Below, piece by piece: positions 23,932 to 29,703 of a stretch of DNA of 29,703 bases; the first letter of the stretch is position 1, and the number at the start of each line of letters is the position of its first letter. The translations under genes and the position numbers were made by a program. The notes below the pieces were generated by a model. The model did not search any database. It was not told the origin of the DNA and worked only from the letters and a program-made list of their open reading frames with translations. This stretch comes from Acidobacteriota bacterium (GTDB taxonomy: Bacteria; Acidobacteriota; Thermoanaerobaculia; Gp7-AA8). Location: the NCBI GenBank assembly GCA_003223695.1, contig QHVY01000144.1, forward strand, positions 1 through 29,703, given 5' to 3'.

Positions 23932-25545
23932 ATGCACCGCTCGACGCGAAGGCTCATCGCGCTGGCGATGGTTCTCGTCGCGTTCGTCACCGCCTCCGCG
24001 CTGATTTATCAGTTCGCAATGGCGCACCTCGAGGGAAAGCCGCGCACGTTCTGGGAATCGTTCGATTGGGCAGCGGGAACATTGAGCACCACCGGCTACG
24101 GCGGCGACGTCCGCTGGAGTAACCCGGAGATGGTCCTTCTCGTCGCCGCATTGCAGCTCATCGGCGTGTTCCTGATTTTCATGATCGTGCCGGTCGTCAT
24201 GATTCCGTTTCTCGAACGCCGGTTCGAGGAACGCCTCCCGCGCGAAGCGGGTGACATCGCCAATCACATCGTGATTTATCGATTCGGACCAGCGGTTGAG
24301 TCACTCATACAGCGGCTGAAAGCGGCCGCGGTGCCGTCGCTCGTCCTCGAGACCGACGAAGCCGCAGCGCGAGCGGTTCTGGAGATGGACCAGCGCGTCG
24401 TCTTCAGCCGCGCCGAAGAAGACGCGCTCGACGTGTGCCGCCTGGGCGTCGCCCGGGCGCTCGTCGCGAATGGCCGTGACGAAGAAAACGCGGCGATCGT
24501 TTTGCGCGCGCGACAGATGGGATTCCGCGGCGAGATTTTCGCCTTCGTGGAGGAGCCGGCGCATCGACGTCCGATCGAGCTCGCCGGGGCGACGTCTGCC
24601 TATACGCCGAGGCACATCGTCGCTGCCGCGCTCGCGGCGCACGCGAGCGATCGGATCAGTCCGCGCCTGCCGGGAGCGGAGTCGATCGCTGGACTGGAAC
24701 GACGAGAGCTGCGCGTCCCGGCATCGAGTCCGCTCGCCGGAAAAACGCTGGGCGAGGCGCAGATCGGATCGCGAAGCGGAGCGATCGTTGTCGGAGAATG
24801 GTCGCGAAGCCGGTTGAACGCGAGCTGCGACGGAGAGCTGCGCATCGAGCCCGGCGCGCTGCTCGAGCTCGTAGGCGATGCAGCGAGCCTCGATCGTGCG
24901 GCACAGCTCTTCGGCGCCGCGTACATGCGGCGCAAAGGCCCGTACATCGTCGCCGGCTTTGGCGAAGTCGGACGAAAGGTACATGAGCTGCTCACCGATG
25001 CCGGCGAAGAAGTGCGCGTGATCGAAAAGCAATCGATGAAAGGCGTCGACTTCGTTGGCAATGTGCTCGATCCGTCGGTACTCGAAAGCGCGGGACTTCG
25101 CGACTCGCGCGGCGTCGTACTGGCGCTCGACTCCGATGACGCCACGCTTTTCGCGACAGTGATCTGCCGCGACGCCGCGGCCGACGTGCCAGTGATCGCG
25201 CGCGTCAATCACGCGCGGAACATCGACAACATCTACCGCGCCGGCGCCGACTACGCCCTTTCGATCAGCGACATCTCCGGTGAAATGCTCTCCGCTCGCC
25301 TCCTCGGCCGCTCCCGAACGCATGAGCAACATCGCAAAATCGCCCGCATTGCGGCGAACGGCGCCGCCGGCCGGACGATCGCCGAGCTGCCGATCCGCAA
25401 GCATGGCTGCTCTGTCGTGGCGATTGCCCGGAACGGCGCGTTCATCACCCGCTTGAGCGCGCAGACGAAAATCGAACTCGGCGACGAGCTGTACGTGTGC
25501 GGCAACGCTGAGGCGCTGAAATTGCTTGAGAAGTTCACGTCATGA
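23932..25545 (+). CDS. Potassium channel with two RCK/TrkA modules
   Basis: 537 residues. Two transmembrane helices (LIALAMVLVAFVTASALIYQF and MVLLVAALQLIGVFLIFMIV) flank a pore loop with the filter TLSTTGYGGD. A first RCK-like module follows (HIVIYRFGPAVESLIQRL, lacking the usual GxGxxG), then a TrkA-C domain (SPLAGKTLGEAQIG). A second module has a canonical nucleotide-binding motif (YIVAGFGEVGRKVHELL) and a second TrkA-C (GRTIAELPIRKHGCSVVAI). It resembles ligand-gated two-TM K+ channels of the MthK/GsuK type. It ends in an ATGA overlap with the next gene. Confidence 0.9.
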   Translation: MHRSTRRLIALAMVLVAFVTASALIYQFAMAHLEGKPRTFWESFDWAAGTLSTTGYGGDVRWSNPEMVLLVAALQLIGVFLIFMIVPVVMIPFLERRFEERLPREAGDIANHIVIYRFGPAVESLIQRLKAAAVPSLVLETDEAAARAVLEMDQRVVFSRAEEDALDVCRLGVARALVANGRDEENAAIVLRARQMGFRGEIFAFVEEPAHRRPIELAGATSAYTPRHIVAAALAAHASDRISPRLPGAESIAGLERRELRVPASSPLAGKTLGEAQIGSRSGAIVVGEWSRSRLNASCDGELRIEPGALLELVGDAASLDRAAQLFGAAYMRRKGPYIVAGFGEVGRKVHELLTDAGEEVRVIEKQSMKGVDFVGNVLDPSVLESAGLRDSRGVVLALDSDDATLFATVICRDAAADVPVIARVNHARNIDNIYRAGADYALSISDISGEMLSARLLGRSRTHEQHRKIARIAANGAAGRTIAELPIRKHGCSVVAIARNGAFITRLSAQTKIELGDELYVCGNAEALKLLEKFTS

Positions 25546-25811
25546 AAACGTCCAGCACGCACCAGGTCATCAAACGCTTGATTCCGCCGCTCGCGGTGTG
25601 GGCGGTTGGTAAGCTTCTGGAAACGCCGCGAGTCAAAGGCGCATTGCAGGAAGTCGATTCGCGCGCGTACGTGCAGAAACGAAATGCGCTGCGCACGGTG
25701 AGGCGCGCGAGCCGGAACGCGGCGTCGAATTCGGCGTGGCTCATCGCAGGCGCAGCAGCGATCGCTGTAGGAATCGGCCTGATGGCAAAGGCAGTGCGCG
25801 ACCGGAGGTGA
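25542..25811 (+). CDS. Small membrane-anchored protein, unknown function
   Basis: 89 residues. An amphipathic, basic N-terminal half (KRLIPPLAVWAVGKLLETPR) is followed by a C-terminal transmembrane helix (AWLIAGAAAIAVGIGLMAKAV) with a basic end. I do not recognise it. The ATG overlaps the channel stop and its stop overlaps the next gene's GTG, so it belongs to the same transcript. A role beside the channel is possible but unproven. Confidence 0.7.
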   Translation: MKTSSTHQVIKRLIPPLAVWAVGKLLETPRVKGALQEVDSRAYVQKRNALRTVRRASRNAASNSAWLIAGAAAIAVGIGLMAKAVRDRR

Positions 25812-26683
25812 AACAGATCGCCCTTGCAATCGCACTCACGGCGATCGGCGATACCCACGCATTGCCGCCAGCGCTTCGATGTGCTGTGAATCCTGCGGTA
25901 TTCGAGGCACTGCCCGCCCCCGGCCCGAACGACTGGCTGGCAAATCATCCCGAGCGCGGTCAGACGTTCGACGATTTCGTAAGCTCGCACCCGAATCGCC
26001 CAACTCCGCAGCAGCACACCATCTATCTCCAGCCTCTCGGTACTTTCGACGTAGAGCCGGCTCTTAGCCGGCTCCCGAGCCGACTGAGAGTCGGCTCTAC
26101 GTCTGTCGAGACACTGAAAGAATTTACGGAAGCATTTTTCATGATGCCTGTGGTCGTGCGTCCGCCGCTCGATCTGGCGACGGCGAAAATCACAACGCGT
26201 ACGAATCCGTATACGCGGCAGCGTCAGCTTCTGACGACCGACATCCTCTCGTATCTCAAACGGCAACTCCCGGCGGACGCCTACTGCATGCTCGGAATCA
26301 CCATGATCGATCTCTATCCCGATCCAGCGTGGAATTTCGTTTTCGGACAGGCGGCGCTGCGCGATCGCGTCGGCGTGTATTCGTTCGCCCGATACGAAGG
26401 GGTCGCACGCCGAAGCTGCAAAGTGGTCGCGCACGAGACTTCGCACATGTTCGGCATCGAGCATTGCATCTACTTCCGATGTGTACTCAACGGATCGAAT
26501 CATCTCGCCGAATCGGACGCGCGTCCGATGCATCTCTGTCCCGTCGATCTCCGTAAGCTGCAGTGGAGTGTTGGGTTCGACGTCATCGAGCGCTATCGCC
26601 GATTGCGCGCGGTCTGCGAGCGCGCCGGCTTCGCCGACGAGGCCCGCTGGTGCCAGCGCGAGATCGAACGTTGCGGGAAATGA
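25808..26683 (+). CDS. Archaemetzincin (AMZ2-like zinc metallopeptidase)
   Basis: 291 residues from a GTG overlapping the previous stop. The metal motif HETSHMFGIEHC fits HExxHxxGxxHC of archaemetzincins. FRCVLNGSNHLAESDARPMHLCPVDLRKLQ is the structural-zinc part, in which the last of four cysteines is Asp. ITMIDLYPDPAWNFVFGQAAL, VGVYSFARY and WSVGFDVIERY resemble animal AMZ2 more than the short archaeal AmzA. A palindrome adds about 18 residues in frame (26049-26102) between TFD and SVETLKEFTEAFF. The N-terminus is hydrophobic (IALAIALTAIG) and may be a signal. The substrate is unknown. It is followed by a dispersed repeat and an M28 peptidase gene. Confidence 0.88.
   Translation: MKQIALAIALTAIGDTHALPPALRCAVNPAVFEALPAPGPNDWLANHPERGQTFDDFVSSHPNRPTPQQHTIYLQPLGTFDVEPALSRLPSRLRVGSTSVETLKEFTEAFFMMPVVVRPPLDLATAKITTRTNPYTRQRQLLTTDILSYLKRQLPADAYCMLGITMIDLYPDPAWNFVFGQAALRDRVGVYSFARYEGVARRSCKVVAHETSHMFGIEHCIYFRCVLNGSNHLAESDARPMHLCPVDLRKLQWSVGFDVIERYRRLRAVCERAGFADEARWCQREIERCGK
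26049..26102. repeat. 54-base composite palindrome inside the archaemetzincin gene
   Basis: Outer arms ACGTAGAGCCGGCT and the matching reverse complement enclose GAGCCGGCTCTTAGCCGGCTC and AGCCGACTGAGAGTCGGCT hairpins. Sister of 6998-7049. It is 18 codons long, so it does not shift the frame. Confidence 0.9.
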
Positions 26684-26700
26684 GCGCGAACGAGATCCCT

Positions 26701-26797
26701 CGCCCCGCGCAGCGGGGAGAGGGTGGCGCGCAGCGCCGGGTGAGGGGCACCCCTCATCCGCCCTGCGGGCACCTTCTCCCCGCACGCGGGGAGAAGG
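26701..26797. repeat. Double dispersed repeat before the M28 peptidase
   Basis: A module matching 23557-23602 (gagagggtggcgcg ... gccgggtgaggg), followed by its degenerate inverted copy (ccctcatccg ... ccttctcccc) and a terminal hairpin CCCCGC-ac-GCGGGG. Its last bases, GAGAAGG, lie 7 bases before the M28 ATG and serve as a ribosome site. Confidence 0.88.
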
Positions 26798-26804
26798 ATG
26801 TCGA

Positions 26805-27605
26805 ATGCGGGAAATCGTAGAAACGCTCGCCGGTGCGATCGGCGAGCGCAACGTGACGAGGCCGCGCGCGTACGCGGAGGCCGCGGCTTTCATCGAGCAA
26901 TCGTTTCCGTCCGCATCGCGGCAAACGTTCGAGCACGGCGTGAACATCGAATGCGAAGTCCGCGGCAACCTGGAGATCGTCATCGTCGGCGCGCATTACG
27001 ATTCTGTGATCGGCTCGCCCGGTGCGGACGATAACGCGACCGGAGTGGCGGCGACGATTTCACTGGCGAATCGATTCGCCCGGCTAAAGCCGGCCCGCAC
27101 ACTGCGATTCGTTGCCTTTGCCAATGAGGAGCCGCCGCACTTCGGCACGCCCGCGATGGGTAGCTTCCAGTACGCCCAGCGCTGTCACGATCGCGGCGAA
27201 AAGATCGTGGCCATGCTCAGCCTGGAGTCGATCGGCTACTTCACCGACGCGCCGAAGTCGCAGACCTATCCGGCGATGCTCGACTTCATTTATCCATCGG
27301 TCGGAAACTTCGTTGCCTTCGTTTCCAATCTGCAGTCGTGGCGCCTCCTCCGACGCTGCGTTCGCAGCTTCAAGAGCTTTCCTGCGGTGAGCGGCGCGCT
27401 GCCGGAAATGATCGCCGGCGTCGCCTGGTCCGATCAGTGGGCGTTCTGGCGATTCGGCTATCCAGCGGTGATGGTCACCGACACGGCGCCTTTTCGAAAT
27501 CCGTACTATCACACTTCATTGGACAAGCCGGAGACGATCGACTACGCGCGCCTCGCGCAGGTCGTCGATGGACTCGCCGCCGTCATTGAGAGGTTGTGTT
27601 CATGA
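26805..27605 (+). CDS. M28-family zinc aminopeptidase
   Basis: 266 residues. Metal ligands and catalytic residues are visible: VIVGAHYDSV (His, Asp), SPGADDNATG (bridging Asp), FVAFANEEPP (catalytic Glu and ligand Glu), LSLESIGYF (ligand) and NPYYHTSLD (His). This is the QC/aminopeptidase-Y-like M28 fold. No signal peptide is evident from this start, so location is uncertain. A half palindrome (27080-27102) encodes part of it (FARLKPARTL). The ATG is chosen for its ribosome site. The stop overlaps the next gene's ATG (ATGA). Confidence 0.9.
   Translation: MREIVETLAGAIGERNVTRPRAYAEAAAFIEQSFPSASRQTFEHGVNIECEVRGNLEIVIVGAHYDSVIGSPGADDNATGVAATISLANRFARLKPARTLRFVAFANEEPPHFGTPAMGSFQYAQRCHDRGEKIVAMLSLESIGYFTDAPKSQTYPAMLDFIYPSVGNFVAFVSNLQSWRLLRRCVRSFKSFPAVSGALPEMIAGVAWSDQWAFWRFGYPAVMVTDTAPFRNPYYHTSLDKPETIDYARLAQVVDGLAAVIERLCS
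27080..27102. repeat. Half palindrome inside the M28 peptidase gene
   Basis: Matches the second arm of 23017-23063 with one difference (ggctaaagccggcccgcaca). Translated in frame as ARLKPAR. Confidence 0.85.
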
Positions 27606-28033
27606 AAATCGCCGAAATCGCTTTATGTGCAGTGATGGCCACACCGGTTACCGCGCAGCAAACGGCACTTGATGAAGCCACCACCGCGGAGATGAAGAGC
27701 TTGAACATCCCCGGTGCCGCGGTGGTGATCGTTCGCGGCACAACGCCCATTTACGCAAAAGCATTTGGCATCGCAAATGCTGAGACGCGCGCTCCGGTAA
27801 GCCTAGACACCGCGTTTGAGCTCGCGTCGCTGACGAAGACATTCACGGCGATGACGCTGCTCACGTACGCGGAGCGAAAGGTGATCGATCTCGATGCGCC
27901 GGTCAGCCGCTACATCGCCCTCCCCGGCTGCCTCGGTTCCGCGCGAATCCGCCAGCTTCTCTCGCACACCGCAGGCATCCGCGATGAGCCGGACGAATTC
28001 GGCACGCATGACGACAACGCGATGGCGGAATAA
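27602..28033 (+). pseudogene. Beta-lactamase-family (class C-like) serine hydrolase, N-terminal part (frameshifted)
   Basis: 143 codons from an ATG overlapping the M28 stop. A signal peptide-like start (MKIAEIALCAVMATPVTAQQ) precedes the class C/penicillin-binding fold: the active Ser-Lys is in ELASLTKTFTAM, near residue 78, and SRYIALPGCLGSARIRQLLSHTAGI is the helix after it. After DEFGTHDDNAMAE the frame stops. The continuation, starting TFSYSNAGYTLAG with the catalytic Tyr, is in another frame from about 28033. About 15-20 residues of the usual sequence are missing between them. Confidence 0.82.
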
Positions 28034-28902
28034 CGTTCTCCTACTCGAACGCTGGTTACACGCTCGCCGGTTTCGTTCTCGAAAAAATCGCCGGGAAGGC
28101 TTTCCCGGACCTGGTTGCAGCAACGGTGTTGTCACCACTGAAAATGACTCACAGCGGATTTCGCACCGTCACCGTCATGACGTATCCGTTCGCCGTTGGT
28201 CACAAGATGTCGGGCGAGGTTATTCGGCCGCTGGCCGAGGATTCGAGGCAGTGGCCGGCGGGCGGCCTCTTCGCCAGCGCCAATGACCTCTCGCGCTTCG
28301 CGATTGCGTTGCTCAACGACGGCATGGTCGATGGACAGCAGGTGATCGCGGCGAATGTCGTGAGGACAATGTTTACGCCGCGGGTCGAGATTCCAGCACT
28401 GCGCCAGCAGTATGGATACGGCCTCTTTATCAATGATCGTGTCGTCGAACATGCCGGCAGCAATCCGGGATTCACGGCTGTGTTGCGGATGAGACCCGAC
28501 GAGCACTGTGCCGTCATTGCGCTGGCAAACAGCGATGCGTTTCTTCGCAGCACGGCGCAGCGTGCATTGGAGACATGTACGGGCCGCGCCGCGCCGGCTC
28601 CTATAGTAACCAATACTATAGCGATTCCTCCGCAGCAGACGTCTGACTATGAAGGCACCTACGCGCAGCCGCGCCGCTGGACGATCGAGGTGGTGCGCAG
28701 CGGCGACGCACTCGTATTGAAGCAGTTCGGTAAGGAGTTTCCGCTGCTCCGTGTTGCCGGCGATCGCCTGGCGTTTCTCCCTGCGGCAGGCGCGCGGCCG
28801 AAAGAGATCGTTTTCCATCGTGACAGCAGCGGCAAAATCGATCTGCTGCAGGAAGACCTATGGGCCTTCAAGAAGCTTCGCGCGTCAGCTCAATCACCGT
28901 GA
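28033..28902 (+). pseudogene. Beta-lactamase-family serine hydrolase, C-terminal part (frameshifted)
   Basis: Reading from about 28033 gives TFSYSNAGYTLAGFVLEKIA, which contains the YSN catalytic motif of class C enzymes. Next come the GLFASANDLSRFAIALLNDGM block and VVEHAGSNPGFTAVLRM (HxG-like third motif). A C-terminal domain follows (YEGTYAQPRRWTIEVVRSGDAL), as in secreted estB/Pab87-like peptidases. There is no start of its own except a TTG at 28126, which lies past the catalytic Tyr. It overlaps the convergent metallophosphoesterase gene by 35 bases. Confidence 0.8.
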
Positions 28903-29703
28903 TCTCGCCGCCGACACCGAGGCGTGAGGGCGGCCCCCAGTAACCTGTGCCGCGGCTCACGTACAGCAGCATGTCGCCGACGCGATGCAGTCCGGCCACG
29001 ACCGGCTGAAACCAGCGGATCAGCAGATTGAACGGAAAGAACTGGCCGCCGTGCGTGTGCCCGGAGAGTTGCAGATCGACGCCGAGACGGCTTGCGTCCT
29101 GCGCGGCTTGGGGGCGATGCGCCAGCAGAATTCGAAATGCATCTCGAGGCGCGCCGGCGAGCGCGGCTCGAGCATCAGGTTTGTGCGTATCGCGGCCTGC
29201 CGGATCGGTGACGCCGGCGATGACGAGATTCCCGTTGACGACGCGGTGTTCATTCTTGAGAAATGTCAGGCCGAGACGCTCGAACTCTTTCACCCATTCG
29301 CTGGCGTGCCAGTAGTACTCGTGATTGCCGGTGACGACGAACACGCCGTCGCGCGCGCGCAGATCCCGCAGCGGTTCGATCGCGTGGCGCAGATCATCGA
29401 CATGGCCGTCGACGAGATCACCGGTGATGACGATCGCGTCAGCTTTCAGCGCGTTGGTGCGCTCGACCAGCGATTCGACGAAGCGGCGCTGAATCGTCGG
29501 GCCGATGTGCACATCGCTCCATTGCACGAGGCGATAGTCGAGGCTCGCGGGGATTTGAAGCGAAACCACACGAGGCCGCCTCGCCTGCACGAGACCAACG
29601 AAAGCCAAGAGGCCCGCCACTGCTATCGTGACGAAGCTCATCGTTGGCGCGCTGATCGTCGCGCGGGCGATCTTCAGAGACAAACGAAGAAGATCCGAGG
29701 TGA
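28868..29703 (-). CDS. Calcineurin-type metallophosphoesterase, YaeI/YkuE-like (5' end cut by window edge)
   Basis: The frame is open to the right edge (TSDLLRLSLKIARATI before the first candidate start), so the true N-terminus, probably with more membrane helices, lies outside. Visible are one transmembrane helix (FVTIAVAGLLAFVGLVQA) and the five phosphoesterase motifs: QWSDVHIG, ITGDLVDG, VTGNHEYY, LAHRP and GHTHGGQ. This group includes UDP-diacylglucosamine-type lipid pyrophosphatases, but also many uncharacterised members. It reads toward the beta-lactamase-family gene, and the coding ends overlap by 35 bases. Confidence 0.9.
   Translation of the reverse strand, partial: TSDLLRLSLKIARATISAPTMSFVTIAVAGLLAFVGLVQARRPRVVSLQIPASLDYRLVQWSDVHIGPTIQRRFVESLVERTNALKADAIVITGDLVDGHVDDLRHAIEPLRDLRARDGVFVVTGNHEYYWHASEWVKEFERLGLTFLKNEHRVVNGNLVIAGVTDPAGRDTHKPDARAALAGAPRDAFRILLAHRPQAAQDASRLGVDLQLSGHTHGGQFFPFNLLIRWFQPVVAGLHRVGDMLLYVSRGTGYWGPPSRLGVGGEITVIELTREAS

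Noticed and set aside
28868..28902. 35-base convergent overlap as a special regulatory device
   Set aside because: Short overlaps of convergent genes are common in compact genomes and nothing else marks this site.

Overview
This is a GC-rich, gene-dense stretch of a free-living, diderm-type heterotrophic bacterium. Signal peptides, lipoboxes, an N-acetylmuramoyl-L-alanine amidase and a periplasmic di-haem cytochrome c point to a periplasm. The mix of a GlgE-pathway cluster, secreted propellers, M28 and beta-lactamase-like hydrolases and abundant palindromic repeats would suit a soil or sediment Acidobacteriota-like lineage. That placement is inference; no rRNA, tRNA or CRISPR array is visible.

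Layout. The left 10 kb is read on the minus strand: a Mpo1-like membrane protein, a receiver-domain protein broken by an amber codon, an unknown membrane protein, a GT39-like membrane glycosyltransferase broken by a frameshift, GlgE, a trehalose synthase-maltokinase fusion broken by a frameshift, and a di-haem cytochrome that runs off the left edge. GlgE, TreS and maltokinase are three enzymes of the trehalose to maltose-1-phosphate to alpha-glucan route. From 10 to 17.5 kb the plus strand carries a secreted BNR protein, purS, a secreted beta-propeller, purQ, an alpha/beta hydrolase, a fabG-like reductase, a family-2 glycosyltransferase, thymidylate kinase and the delta' clamp-loader subunit, mostly with 4-base overlaps. 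From 17.5 to 18.2 kb there is no protein gene. This stretch holds a duplicated 3' end of holB, two AT-rich palindromes and a compact structured RNA on the minus strand with its own promoter and terminator (6S-like).

From 18.2 to 24 kb come a GerMN lipoprotein with an upstream amidase (minus, amidase frameshifted), a lipoprotein (plus), a threonine dehydratase (minus), a SRPBCC protein with a small secreted protein (plus), and an RlmA-type rRNA methyltransferase (minus). From 23.9 to 28.9 kb one plus-strand run codes for a K+ channel with RCK domains, a small membrane protein, an AMZ2-like archaemetzincin, an M28 peptidase and a broken beta-lactamase-family protein. A metallophosphoesterase runs off the right edge.

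Two things stand out. First, the boundaries between genes are occupied by palindromes whose arms are built from tandem 7-base units. Four of them have exactly 28 + 28 base arms, and they sit within a few bases of start or stop codons. Several other palindromic families sit in frame inside genes. Second, five genes carry a disabling lesion (four internal frameshifts and one nonsense codon). This is either real decay by short-homology rearrangement or a sequence-quality problem.
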